From contig JBGAKG010000009.1 of assembly GCA_044224495.1 (NCBI GenBank), positions 124,001-188,000 of the forward strand: a stretch of DNA of 64,000 nucleotides, read 5' to 3'. Made by a program: the position numbers and the translations under genes. The stretch is from JBGAKG01 sp044224495. Its GTDB lineage: Bacteria > Myxococcota_A > Polyangia > Polyangiales > Polyangiaceae. This document shows, in pieces, positions 8,014 to 20,000 of this stretch; positions within the stretch are counted from its first letter, which is position 1; the number at the start of each line of letters is the position of its first letter. The notes beneath the pieces were generated by a model, which ran no database searches, had not been told where the DNA came from, and worked only from the letters and a program-made list of their open reading frames with translations.

Positions 8014-9501
8014 ATGCGATTCGCGTGGGTCTTCGTCGGATGCAGCGCGCTCGTGGCCTTCGGCTGCAGTGCGAGCGACGCGCAGCCGAGCGACGGAGGC
8101 ATCGAAGCCGGTCCGGCGGACGATGGCGCCGTCGTCGACGTGGCGTCCCCCGGCGAGGGCGGCAGCGACGCGGCGGCGTGCACGACGCACGTCGAGTACG
8201 GCTCGCACTGGATCGCGCCCGCGAACCACCCGAACGACTTCGACACGCTCGCCGGCACCGTGACGTGGGACGGCAGCTGCGCGGACGCAGGGAGCCACGC
8301 GCTCGCGACGCTGTCCGACGGCACCAAGGTCGAGTTCGATGCGCGCGGGAGCTGCGCGCTCGCGCTCGACCCTTCCTGCGGCCCGAAGGCGTGCTCCACG
8401 CGCGTCGCTTATGGGAATGGGTGGAAGCGCCCGCCGAACCACCCGGCCGACTTCGACGACTTCAGCGGGCGCGTCTTCGGCGACGGGAGCTGCACGAGCG
8501 GGACGGCGAAGCTCTCGAACGGCGACGTCGTCGCGTTCTCCGGCACGACCTGCCCCATCGCGTTCGGGTGGACCGGCTGCGGCGGGCTCTACACGAACTC
8601 GATCCTGCCGAAGGGCTGCGCGGATCCCGGCGTGATGCGCGACGTGGACGGCACCTACGTCGTCGCGTGCACGTCGGGCGGAGCGGCGAACGCGTTCCCG
8701 ATCTACACGTCGCCCGATCTGGTGCACTGGAAGGCGGCGGGGCACGTCTTCCCGAGCGGGAAGCACCCCGCGTGGACGACGGGCGCCGCGTTCTGGGCGC
8801 CCGAGATCCACCGCGTGAACGGGAAGTACGTCGTCTACTTCTCCGCCGAGTACGGCAAGACGGGGAACAACGCGGTCGGGGCGGCGTCCGCGCCGGCGGC
8901 GACCGGTCCGTTCACCGACGTGGGCGCGCCGCTCGTGGTCGACGCCACGATCGGCGTCATCGACGCGAGCGAGATCACGACGTCGGCGAACGAGTCCTAC
9001 CTCCTCTGGAAGACGGCGGGCCTCGGCGTCGGCAAGCCGACCCCGATCCACTCGCAGAAGCTCACCACGAGCGGGCTCGCGCTGACGGGGAGCCCGGTCA
9101 CCCTGATCACGAACGACCAGCCTTGGGAGGGCAAGAGCACCGAAGGCCCGTTCATGGTCGAGCACGGTGGGATGTTCTATTTGTTCTACAGCGGCGGCAT
9201 CTACTCGAACGCGTCGTACGCGGTCGGTGTCGCGCGCGCGCCGACGCCGCACGAGCCGATGACCAAGCTCCCGAACCCGATCCTCGTCACGAACGACGAT
9301 TGGGTCGGCCCGGGCCACAACGCGATCGTCGAGACCGCGGCGGGCAACACGGCCATCGTCTACCACGCGTGGAAGCCCGGCTGCGTCGCGCAGCAGGGGT
9401 GCGACCGCTGGCTCATGATGGATCCCATCGCGTGGAACCCGACGACGCAGTGGCCGCGCGTCGTCATGGGACCGTCGGCGAACACGCGCCCGCGCTTCTG
9501 A
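8014..9501 (+). CDS. GH43-like secreted glycosidase lipoprotein with duplicated N-terminal domain
   Basis: The 495-residue product has a lipoprotein signal (Cys18), a short Asp/Gly linker, two tandem copies of a 60-residue module (about residues 56-118 and 127-186, both with YG..W..P.NHP.DFD and WDGSC or GDGSC), and a five-bladed propeller of the GH43 type. Asp204 in CADPGV fits the general base, Asp317 in VIDASEI the pKa modulator and Glu377 in TEGPF the general acid. GH43 enzymes remove arabinose or xylose from plant polysaccharides; the exact substrate is inferred only at family level. ATG at 8014 places the signal peptide first. Confidence 0.8.
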   Translation: MRFAWVFVGCSALVAFGCSASDAQPSDGGIEAGPADDGAVVDVASPGEGGSDAAACTTHVEYGSHWIAPANHPNDFDTLAGTVTWDGSCADAGSHALATLSDGTKVEFDARGSCALALDPSCGPKACSTRVAYGNGWKRPPNHPADFDDFSGRVFGDGSCTSGTAKLSNGDVVAFSGTTCPIAFGWTGCGGLYTNSILPKGCADPGVMRDVDGTYVVACTSGGAANAFPIYTSPDLVHWKAAGHVFPSGKHPAWTTGAAFWAPEIHRVNGKYVVYFSAEYGKTGNNAVGAASAPAATGPFTDVGAPLVVDATIGVIDASEITTSANESYLLWKTAGLGVGKPTPIHSQKLTTSGLALTGSPVTLITNDQPWEGKSTEGPFMVEHGGMFYLFYSGGIYSNASYAVGVARAPTPHEPMTKLPNPILVTNDDWVGPGHNAIVETAAGNTAIVYHAWKPGCVAQQGCDRWLMMDPIAWNPTTQWPRVVMGPSANTRPRF

Positions 9502-9569
9502 GCCGGCGGATCGCGCGCCCCACCTGCGGATCGCCGGCGATCGGGTCGGCCGCGAGAACGAGAGCGCGC

Positions 9570-9575
9570 TAACGT
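9570..9575 (+). promoter_or_regulatory. TANNNT (-10-like) box, TAACGT
   Basis: TAACGT ends 7 bases before the GTG at 9583, with no Shine-Dalgarno between them. Confidence 0.4.
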
Positions 9576-9582
9576 CGAGCTC

Positions 9583-9924
9583 GTGGAACCCCCGGCTTGC
9601 GTCGCGTGCGGGACGTGCTGCTTCTCGGAGCTCGAGCGCTACGTGCGCGTTCGCGGCGACGACCACGAGCGGCTCGGCGCGGACGCCGACGACCTCGTCG
9701 TGTTCCACGGCAACGAGGCGTACATGCGGATGGAGGACGGGCACTGCGCCGCGCTCGTGCTCGATCCCGACCCGAACGGGACGGCGCCCTTCACGTGCCG
9801 CGTCTACGCGAAGAGGCCCGAGACGTGTCGCGCGCTCGAGCGCGGGTCGCCCGAGTGCGCGGGCGAGCTCGCGACGAAGGGCGAGCGGCCGAAGAGGCGA
9901 CTCGCGCTCGTCACGAGCTCTTGA
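9583..9924 (+). CDS. YkgJ-family cysteine cluster protein
   Basis: This 113-residue protein begins VEPPACVACGTCCFSEL, giving Cys6, Cys9, Cys12 and Cys13. Further cysteines follow in HCAALVLDPD, APFTCRVYAKRPETCR and SPECAG. The CxxCGxCC opening and the CRVYxxRPxxCR block define the YkgJ/CxxCxxCC (UPF0153) family of putative zinc- or iron-binding proteins with no settled function. The start codon is GTG. Its end overlaps the convergent DUF4230 gene by 14 bases. Confidence 0.85.
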   Translation: MEPPACVACGTCCFSELERYVRVRGDDHERLGADADDLVVFHGNEAYMRMEDGHCAALVLDPDPNGTAPFTCRVYAKRPETCRALERGSPECAGELATKGERPKRRLALVTSS

Positions 9925-10546
9925 TCTTCACGTCGACGGTCGTGAACCCGAGCGAGCGCAGCAGCTGCTCGACGGTGCGCTTCGCCTGATCGCCGGCGCG
10001 GTCGAGGAGGTGAGCGTCCTTCGCGGCTTGCGCCATCTCCTTCTGGGCCAGCGCGCGCGCGTCGGTCTCGAGCTTCTCGTCGCGCGCGGCCAGGAGATCG
10101 GTGGTGCGGTCGTGGACGTGCGTCTTCTCTTCGTCGAGCGCGGAGTGGAAGATCTCGGGCGCGGGGAGGGTGATGCTCACCGACTTCGCGTTCCAATCGA
10201 CGACGAGGTCGGTCTCCTCGAGCCCGCCGAGATCGACACCCGCGCTCACGTCGCCCGAGGCAACGAGCAGCAAGCGATCCTTGCCCTCGACGATGCCGTA
10301 GAGGTGCGTCTCGGTGCGGGTCATGTCGATGACGCGCTCGAAGTGGTAGGTCTCGGTCTCGAGCCGTTTCAGATCCCTCACCGCGATGAGCACGTTGGGC
10401 CCGGCGGCGACGGTGGTGGTCGTCGTGCTCGGGGGAGGGAGCAAGCTGACGTTCGTGGCGCTCGCGCGGCCGACCGCGTAGGCGCCCGCGAGGAGGAGGA
10501 TGCTCCCGGCGACGCCACCCGCGATCCAGAGCTTGCGATGGTCCAC
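9911..10546 (-). CDS. DUF4230-family membrane-anchored protein
   Basis: The 211-residue protein has a single N-terminal membrane helix (LWIAGGVAGSILLLAGAYAVG) and a soluble part matching the DUF4230 pattern: VRDLKRLETETYHFERVI, then GDVSAGVDLGGLEE, then SVSITLPAPEIFHSALDEEKT, and a helical tail. Family members occur in many bacteria with unknown function; the LETxxY and AGxDL blocks are the usual signatures. The start is GTG at 10546. It is divergent from the kinase-PilZ gene. Confidence 0.8.
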   Translation of the reverse strand: MDHRKLWIAGGVAGSILLLAGAYAVGRASATNVSLLPPPSTTTTTVAAGPNVLIAVRDLKRLETETYHFERVIDMTRTETHLYGIVEGKDRLLLVASGDVSAGVDLGGLEETDLVVDWNAKSVSITLPAPEIFHSALDEEKTHVHDRTTDLLAARDEKLETDARALAQKEMAQAAKDAHLLDRAGDQAKRTVEQLLRSLGFTTVDVKIKSS

Positions 10547-10609
10547 GCCTTCAATCTGCGCACGAACGGCCGAGCTGGCCAGTCATTCCACCTTTTTCGA
10601 GCCAGGTGA

Positions 10610-10615
10610 TAGCCT
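10610..10615 (+). promoter_or_regulatory. TANNNT (-10-like) box, TAGCCT
   Basis: TAGCCT ends 8 bases before the ATG at 10624. It favours that ATG over the GTG at 10606, which would lie upstream of the box. Confidence 0.4.
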
Positions 10616-10623
10616 CGACCCTG

Positions 10624-11895
10624 ATGTCCGAGGACTACGAGGAGCTCGCACCGCGCTCGCTCCGGGGCGTACCTGCCGCCTCCGAGAAGCTCCTCGGCTC
10701 CGACCTCGACGGCCGGTACGTGCTGGTGCGCGAGGTCGGTCGCGGTGGCCTCTCCACCGTCTTCCACGCCGAGCATCGCTACACCGGGCGCACCTTCGCG
10801 CTGAAGCTCCTGAACCCGGAGTTCCGCGACCACCCCGAGGCGCGAATGCGCATGATGACCGAGGCACGAATGCTCGGCGCCGTGCGTCACCCGTACGTCG
10901 TCGAGATCGTCGACGCGGGGATCGTCCGCGACGGCACGCTCTCGGGCATGCCGTTCCTCGTGATGGAGCGGCTCCCCGCGAAGTCGCTGGACGCGCTCGT
11001 CACTGCGCGCGGCAAGCTCTCCATCCGCGACGCGATGGCGATCCTCAAGTTCGCGGCCGCGGCGCTCGGCGCCGTCCACGCGTCGAACATCGTCCATCGC
11101 GACGTGAAGCCGGGGAACCTGCTCGTGGTGCGGAAGGACCGCGGGAGCAAGGGCCTCAAGCTCATCGACTTCGGCGCCGCCACGTTCGCCACGCGCGGCG
11201 GCGACGGCGAAGGCCCGGCGAGCACGCTCGTCGGCACGCCGCTCTACATGGCGCCCGAGCACATCGCCGGCCAACGCGTCACGCCGGCCGCCGACGTGTA
11301 CGCGCTCGGCATCTCGCTCTACGAGTGCCTGACCGGGCAGCCCCCGTTCCGCGGCACCTTCGAGCAGGTCTACGCGCAGGCGGCGACCGCGCCGCGGCCC
11401 GACGTGCGCAAGGTGCGACCCGACACGCCCGATCCGCTCGCGTCGCTGATCCGGCGCTGCCTGTCGGTCGATCCCGAGGCGCGTCCGCGCGACGGCAACG
11501 CGCTCCTCGCGGCGCTCGAAGAGGTCCAGGTCCAGATCACGTCGGGGGTTCCGGTCGGCGGCGAAGAGGCTGCCTCGCGCCGCTCGCAGATCCGCGTGCC
11601 CTACGCGGCGCCGGTGGAGATTCGCGTTCCGACCGGCGAGGTCGTCGACGGCACCATCCAGGACATCTCCATGGGCGGCGTCTTCATCCTCGCCAACGGC
11701 AAGGTGCCCGAAGGTGGGCGGCTCGAGCTCCGCTTCGCGTTGCCCGGCGGCCCCATCGTCAACATCGGCGGCGAGACGCGCTGGAGCAAGGCCAGCGAGT
11801 CGGCGAATACGTCGGCGATTGGCGTCTCCCTCGACAGCCTGCCGCCGGCAGAAAAAGAGCTGGTCGAGCAGTACGTGAAGCTGGCCGAGACCTGA
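10624..11895 (+). CDS. Ser/Thr protein kinase fused to a C-terminal PilZ domain
   Basis: The 423-residue protein has a Hanks-type kinase at about residues 30-300: glycine loop GRGGLSTVF, FALKLL lysine, catalytic HRDVKPGN, IDFG and the activation-loop end YMAPEH. A PilZ domain follows at about residues 325-415, with an arginine motif in RRSQIRVPY and DISMGG, which together match the c-di-GMP-binding RxxxR and DxSxxG signatures. No membrane helix is seen, so it should be cytosolic. The fusion suggests kinase activity controlled by c-di-GMP, or the reverse; this is inference. ATG at 10624 is preferred over GTG at 10606. Confidence 0.9.
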   Translation: MSEDYEELAPRSLRGVPAASEKLLGSDLDGRYVLVREVGRGGLSTVFHAEHRYTGRTFALKLLNPEFRDHPEARMRMMTEARMLGAVRHPYVVEIVDAGIVRDGTLSGMPFLVMERLPAKSLDALVTARGKLSIRDAMAILKFAAAALGAVHASNIVHRDVKPGNLLVVRKDRGSKGLKLIDFGAATFATRGGDGEGPASTLVGTPLYMAPEHIAGQRVTPAADVYALGISLYECLTGQPPFRGTFEQVYAQAATAPRPDVRKVRPDTPDPLASLIRRCLSVDPEARPRDGNALLAALEEVQVQITSGVPVGGEEAASRRSQIRVPYAAPVEIRVPTGEVVDGTIQDISMGGVFILANGKVPEGGRLELRFALPGGPIVNIGGETRWSKASESANTSAIGVSLDSLPPAEKELVEQYVKLAET

Positions 11896-12010
11896 CGGCA
11901 CGGGGCTTGCCAGGCCGATCGGCCGACTTAACTTCGCCTTGCTGCCGGGGAGAACCCGCAAGGAAGTAGGGTTCGGCGGGCGCCGAGCCTGCAACTCCCG
12001 GCCTTTCGAA

Positions 12011-12027
12011 GGCTCGCGCTGCGAGCC
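12011..12027 (+). promoter_or_regulatory. Hairpin in the clpB leader just upstream of the ribosome binding site
   Basis: GGCTCGC-GCT-GCGAGCC is a perfect 7-base stem with a 3-base loop. It ends 3 bases before the AGGAG at 12031-12035 that serves the ATG at 12042. A stem here could limit ribosome access until it melts, as in RNA thermometers, but that role is only inferred from position. Confidence 0.35.
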
Positions 12028-12041
12028 GACAGGAGAGCCTC

Positions 12042-14654
<2,613 letters not shown>

Positions 14655-14787
14655 CCGAGACGAAGAGCACGGAAGCACGGGGCGTGGCCACGAGGCACGC
14701 AGAGCATGGAGGCACTGCGGCACCGGGGCATCGGCATCGGCATGCCACGGACGACGCCCCGTGCTCCTTCGGCGTGCCCCACCAGAT
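14655..14787. repeat. Intergenic degenerate repeat (AGCACGGGG / GGCATCGGCATG words)
   Basis: This 133-base convergent spacer is built of short degenerate words: AGAGCACGG, AGCACGGGGCG, GCACTGCGGCACC and GGCATCGGCATCGGCATG. The same words in similar order recur at about 63050-63170. It has no coding character and resembles a dispersed intergenic repeat family. Confidence 0.4.
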
Positions 14788-16005
14788 CTATTTGGCGGGG
14801 CAATCGTCGTTCCACGCCGCCCCACACGGCTGAGCCAGCGGCACACCCGCCTGAACCGATCCGAACGTCACCGGCACCGCTCGGAAACCCAGCGCCGTCG
14901 AGAACGAGTCGCAGTTCGCGTTCGTGTTGTCGTTCTGCACCGCGCTCGAGATGTCGGCGCTGCTGCAGGCGAAGTCCTTGATCGTCGCGTAGGTGCTGGA
15001 GTCACCGCACATCGAGCCCCCGCCGATCGGATCGTTCAGCGGCGCGAGCGCGTTCAGGAACTTCCGCACCGGCCATCGGCCTGCGATGACGCCGTCCTGG
15101 AGCTCCCAGTGGCCGCTCACCTGCACCAGCTTGGCCGACACGGTCACGCCGGTGAGGTTCATCTCCAAGTAGTTGAGCCCGGCGTTGTTCGTCGACAGCT
15201 CCACCTTGATCGTCGTGCCGCTCGCGACGAGCACGCCGTCCTTCACGTAGGCCGTCGTATCGACCGCGTCGGGGAGCGGGATGTAGGGCGGCGCGACGCC
15301 ACCGAGGAGCGAGCTCTTCGCGACGGTGAACGTGTCGTTGCCGTCGAACTTGGGCACGACGCGCACGAAGCCGGCATCCGGCGTCCCCGCGTCCGACTTG
15401 CCCGCGTCGCCGGCGTCGGACTTGCCCCCGTCGGTCGTGCCCGCATCCGCGGGGACGAGCTCCGTCCCCTTCGACACGTAGAGCGAGACCTCGACCGACG
15501 TGTCGTTCGGGGCGCCGTTCCAGTTCCGGATCCGGAGGAGGAAGCCGTAGATCCCGGTCGCGAGGCGATCGTTCAGGTTGTCCGGCGTGAACGCGGTGGC
15601 GAACTTCGAGAAGGTGTCGAGTTGGATGCCGCCCACGTTGTCGCGGCCCGCTTCGTCGTCGCACTGCGGCTTGGTCGACTTGCAGGAGGGCGTGTCCGGG
15701 CAGGTACAGCTCCGGTCGAGATCGTACCCGCGCAGCACGCCCGCGTCGTTCACGTAGGGAGCGAACTCGAAGTGCGCGACCGTGAAGGTGAGCTCTCCCC
15801 CGTCCAGCACGGCGGGATCGTCCGCCTTCGGGCGCTCCGGCGGAGCGGCATGGGCGCACGACGAGGTCGCATCGCCTCCATCGGCCGCGTCGGCGGCGCC
15901 CGCGTCGCCGTCGAGCAAGAGCGTTCGATCGTAGACCGCGCAGGAGATTCCAATCGCCAACATCGCGGCGAGGGCTGCGACCACGATCGACCGAACCCGA
16001 CTCAT
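14788..16005 (-). CDS. Hypothetical lipoprotein with Asp-Ala-Gly repeats
   Basis: The 405-residue protein starts MSRVRSIVVAALAAMLAIG and ends the signal peptide at ISC, a plausible lipobox. An Asp/Ala/Gly linker follows. A cysteine cluster (CTCPDTPSCKSTKPQC, about residues 98-115) is followed by a GRDNVGG stretch. A second low-complexity segment, GGKSDAGDAGKSDAGTPDAG, lies near residues 195-215. The rest looks like beta-rich extracellular sequence with two later disulfide-candidate cysteine pairs. I recognise no catalytic motif. It converges on clpB. Confidence 0.75.
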   Translation of the reverse strand: MSRVRSIVVAALAAMLAIGISCAVYDRTLLLDGDAGAADAADGGDATSSCAHAAPPERPKADDPAVLDGGELTFTVAHFEFAPYVNDAGVLRGYDLDRSCTCPDTPSCKSTKPQCDDEAGRDNVGGIQLDTFSKFATAFTPDNLNDRLATGIYGFLLRIRNWNGAPNDTSVEVSLYVSKGTELVPADAGTTDGGKSDAGDAGKSDAGTPDAGFVRVVPKFDGNDTFTVAKSSLLGGVAPPYIPLPDAVDTTAYVKDGVLVASGTTIKVELSTNNAGLNYLEMNLTGVTVSAKLVQVSGHWELQDGVIAGRWPVRKFLNALAPLNDPIGGGSMCGDSSTYATIKDFACSSADISSAVQNDNTNANCDSFSTALGFRAVPVTFGSVQAGVPLAQPCGAAWNDDCPAK

Positions 16006-16019
16006 CCTTTGGTGATAGC

Positions 16020-17018
16020 TCAGAATCGCGCGAGCGCGTCGCGGATCGCGCGCCGGTGCGCGCCGTGGTGGAGCGCCGCGGACGTCACGTGGCCCGCCGG
16101 GATCCAACGCAGCTCCGAGCCCGGCCAGTGACGGTGGAGCGCCTCGACGTCGCGCTGCGGGACGAACCCGTCGTGGCTCGCGCCCAGCACGATCGCGAGG
16201 TCGGTGCGGAGCGGGGCAGGGTGGGAGCCGAGCGAGACCGGATCGAGCGCGCGCTCCACGATCCCCCGCGCGTTCGATTCGCCGCCCGCGTCCTCCGCGA
16301 GCTTCGCCCACGCGAACGCCTTGCTCAACGCGGCGTCGAGGAAGATGCCGTGCGCCGTCAGGCCCGCCGCGCACGGGACGACCCCGACCGGGAAGTCCGA
16401 GGTCACCGCCGCGAACGCGGCCATCATCCCGCCTTGGCTGAAGCCGCTCACGACCAGCTTTCGCCAGCCCTCGCGCCGCGCCCACGCGAGCAGGGTCCGC
16501 CCCTCGATCACCGTGGCGAAATTCATCGCGAACTGGTCCGCGAACGTGCGCACGAACGGACCGATCTGGCCCGCGGGGCGCCGCAGCCCGTAGTACGGGT
16601 TCTCGAGCGAGAGGATCGCGATGCCGCGCTGGAGCAGCGGGAGCGAGAAGAGGCGCCGGCGCCCGAAGCCCTCTTCGCTCGTCGCGGCGAGCAGGATCAC
16701 GAGCGGCAGCTCGGTCGGCGCCTTGCTCGTCGGCGGAATCAGGAGCTCGACGTGCGCGGTGCGCGACTCGGGCGGCAGCTCGTCGGCGAGCGGCGCGGGG
16801 AACGTGCCGCGGATGCGCCGCACGCCGAGCCGCTCCTTCGGGGCGCCGAAGGTCACGTCGGGGACGTCGAGTGGCGTCGTCCGCCGGTACGAGGCGACGC
16901 GATCGACCACCCGCGCCAGCCTGCGCTGATCGCCGAACCCCTCGGAGAACAGCTTGCCCTTCCGCAAGAGCGAAATGAGCGCGTGGTCGGTCAGGCGATG
17001 GAGCGAGGTCAGCACCAC
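16020..17018 (-). CDS. Alpha/beta hydrolase (ABHD18/DUF2048-like)
   Basis: The 332-residue protein resembles the ABHD18 group: an N-terminal cap region, a PLVILLAATSEEGFGRRR strand-turn, SLENPYYGLRRP, and the nucleophile elbow VSGFSQGGMMAAF with Ser in GFSQG. LGASHDGFVP fits the acid region and the final PAGHVTSAALHHG the catalytic histidine. The substrate is unknown. I start at GTG 17018 because it is the first in-frame start after the GGAGG at the 5' end; GTG 17015 is equally possible. The gene is divergent from the large kinase gene with only 27 bases between them. Confidence 0.8.
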   Translation of the reverse strand: MVLTSLHRLTDHALISLLRKGKLFSEGFGDQRRLARVVDRVASYRRTTPLDVPDVTFGAPKERLGVRRIRGTFPAPLADELPPESRTAHVELLIPPTSKAPTELPLVILLAATSEEGFGRRRLFSLPLLQRGIAILSLENPYYGLRRPAGQIGPFVRTFADQFAMNFATVIEGRTLLAWARREGWRKLVVSGFSQGGMMAAFAAVTSDFPVGVVPCAAGLTAHGIFLDAALSKAFAWAKLAEDAGGESNARGIVERALDPVSLGSHPAPLRTDLAIVLGASHDGFVPQRDVEALHRHWPGSELRWIPAGHVTSAALHHGAHRRAIRDALARF

Positions 17019-17045
17019 TCCCTCCGTGTACCATGAACTCTCTCG

Positions 17046-20000
17046 ATGCCGCCGAAGGGCAACGCACCGCCGGTGATCGCCAAGCGCTACCGCACCGAGA
17101 AGCGCCTCGGGCGCGGCGGCATGGGCGAGGTCTTCGAGGTCTGGGACCAGGTCGAGAAGCGCTCGGTCGCGTTGAAGCGGATGTACCCGCACTCGTCGGA
17201 GGATCCGCACACCGCGAAGCTCCGGTTCCGGCGCGAGTTCCACACGCTCGTGAGCCTGCGCCACCCGCGCATCGTGACGGCCTACGACTTCGGGACCGAG
17301 GACGGCATCTCGTACTACACGATGGAGCTGCTCGACGGCGTCGACCTCAAGGACGTCGGGCTCGTGCCCGCGCGCGAGGCGTGCCGGCTGCTCCGCGACG
17401 TCGCGGGCGCGCTCGCCATGCTGCACGCGCGCGGGCTCGTGCACCGCGATCTCGCGGCGAAGAACGTGCGGCGCCTCTCGACCGGGCGCGCGAAGCTGAT
17501 CGACTTCGGGATCCTCACCAACGTCGGCGTCGCAGCGGAGCTCGCGGGGACCGCGGCGTACGTCGCGCCCGAATCGATGCGGGACATGCCGCTCGACGGG
17601 CGCTCCGATCTCTACGCGTTGGGCGTGCTCGCCTACGTGATCCTCACCGAGCGGCTCCCGTACCCGGCGAAGAGCTTCCAAGAGGTGGCGCTGGCGTGGC
17701 AGCGCGCACCGCCGCCGCCGCCGTCGTCGTACGCGAGGGGCATTCCCCCGGCGCTCGACGAGCTCGTCATGAGCCTGATCGCGTTCGAGCCGGCGGGCAG
17801 GCCGGCGAGCGCGGCGGAGGTGATGACGCGCCTCGCCGGGATCGGCGGGCTCGAGCGCGACGAGGAGATGGAGGTCCCGCGCGGCTACGTCGCGAGCGCA
17901 CCGCTCGTCGGGCGCAGCGCCGAGCTCGACGAGGTGCGCATGCTCGGTCAGCGCGCCTGGCGCGGGCGTGGCGGCGCGGTCGCGATTCTCGCGGAGTCCG
18001 GCACGGGGAAGAGCCGCCTCGTCCGCGAGATCGTGCTCGAAGGAAAGCTCGCCGGCGCGACCGCCGCCAGCGTCTCGTGCGAGACCGCGGCGCCGGCGCC
18101 GTTCGGGGCGATCGATGCGATCGCGGAGGTGCTCTTCAAGGTGGTCGCCAGCGACGCGAAGGAGGCCGTGGCGCCGCAGGCGGGCGTCCTCGCGCGCGTG
18201 CTCCCCGCGGTGCGAGCGGCGGTCGGCGACGTAGCGCTGGTCCCGCGCGCGGACGACCCCAGCGAGGAGCGTCTCCGCGTGCAGAAGGCGGTCGCCGACT
18301 GGCTCCTCGCGCTCGCGGCGAAGCTCCCGCTCCTCCTCGCGGTCGACGACGTCCAGCGCTGCGACGAAGCGTCGGCGGCGGCGCTGGCCGCGCTCGCGCG
18401 CGAGGCGCGGAGCTCGCGCATGTTCATCGTCACCGCGCGCCGCACCGGCGAAGACGTCCGCGCGCCGCAGGCGGTGAAGATGCTGGAGCGCGACGGGCGC
18501 GCGATCGAGCTGCGGGGGCTCTCCGAGGACTCGCTCAAGGAGCTCGTGGATGCGTTGTTCGGCGCTCCTCCGAACGGCGCGCGCCTCGCGCGGCACCTCT
18601 TCGAGGCGACCGGCGGAAGCCCGATGCACGCGACGGAGCTCGTGCGTCAGCTCGTCGACGATGGAACGCTGCGCTACCGCGAAGGCCTCTGGGTGATCCC
18701 GCCCGACTTCGCCGCGAGTGGCGCTCCGCCCACGCTCGCGGCGGCGATGGACCTGCGCGTCCACGGGCTCAGCGAGGAGGCGCGGCGGCTCGGCGAAGTG
18801 CTCGCGCTCGCGGGTGGAAGGGTGACCCTCGATCTCGTCGCCGACTTCGCGGAGGCGGCCGGCGAGGTCGTGCACGAGAGCAGCGGGCGGATGGTCGATC
18901 GCACGTTCGCCGCGCTCGACGAGCTCACCGAGAAGGGCGTCCTGCAAGGGGAGGGCGAGCAGTTCCGTTTCCGCCACGACTCGGCGCGCGAAGCCCTGCT
19001 CCGTGGCGTGCCGCCCGACCGGCGGCGGGAGCTGCACCGCCGCGTCGGCGCGCGGCTGATGGAGGAGGCCGACGCGTCCGAGCGCGCCGCCGAGATCGGC
19101 TTCCACCTCCTCGAGGGCGGCGACGAGCGCGCGGGGGCGGACCTGCTCGCGAAGGCGGGGCGCGCTCTCTACGAGGCGCAAGCGCTCGCCGACTGCATCG
19201 CCCCGCTCGAAGCCGCCCTCGCCGCGCGCGAGCGGCTCGGCGAGCCACGGGGCCGGACGATGGATCTCCGCGCGATGCTGCTCGCCGCCGGGTGGGTCTC
19301 CGATCGCGCGGTCGGCAGCAAGCACGCGTACCGGGTCGTGAGCGAGTACCGCGAGGCGTCCGGGATCGCCACGGCGGACCGACTCCGCTTCCTCGGGCGG
19401 CCGGTCGCGCTCGTCTTCGGTGTCGCCATCGCCACCGTCGCGTGGGTGCTGCGCGGGAGCGCGCGCGGTCCCACCCCGATGCGCTGCATCCTGACGTTCG
19501 CCGTCTCCATGGGCTACGCGCTCGGGCTCGCGAACGCGGAGAACCGCAAGGCGGACCTCGCCGCGCTCGTTCCGCTCGTGAACCCGTTCGGGACGTTGCG
19601 TCGGCGCGTGCCCTACGCGATCTACCTGGTGAGCAACGCCTTCCCCGACATCCTCTACGGTCGCCTCGGGACGGCGGCCGAGCGCCTGAGCCGCGCGCTC
19701 GCGATCTTCCAGACCGACACGCTCGCGGTCGCGACCGAGACGGAGCGGCGGTTCGCCGAGGCCGGGGTCCGCGGGCTCCGCGTGCTCGTCGACGTGAATC
19801 AGCTCGACCGGCGCGTGCACGAGGACTGCGCCGCGATCGACGCGCTCGGCTTCCGCTACTACCGGCTCGTGGTCCAGGCGACGAAGGTCGTGCATCACCG
19901 CTACCGCGGCGAGGAGACCGCTGCCGTCGCGATCGAGCGCGCGATGGAGATCCCGAGCATCCAGCTCGGCTCGTGGTCCACCGACATCCAGATCCTGATG

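Noticed and set aside
11906..11933. A clpB heat-shock promoter (TTGCCA then TTAACT) with the GGCCGATCGGCC palindrome as operator
   Set aside because: The spacer is 15 bases and neither box is close to a heat-shock or housekeeping consensus; the palindrome is only 12 bases and GC-rich, so it is recorded but not called.
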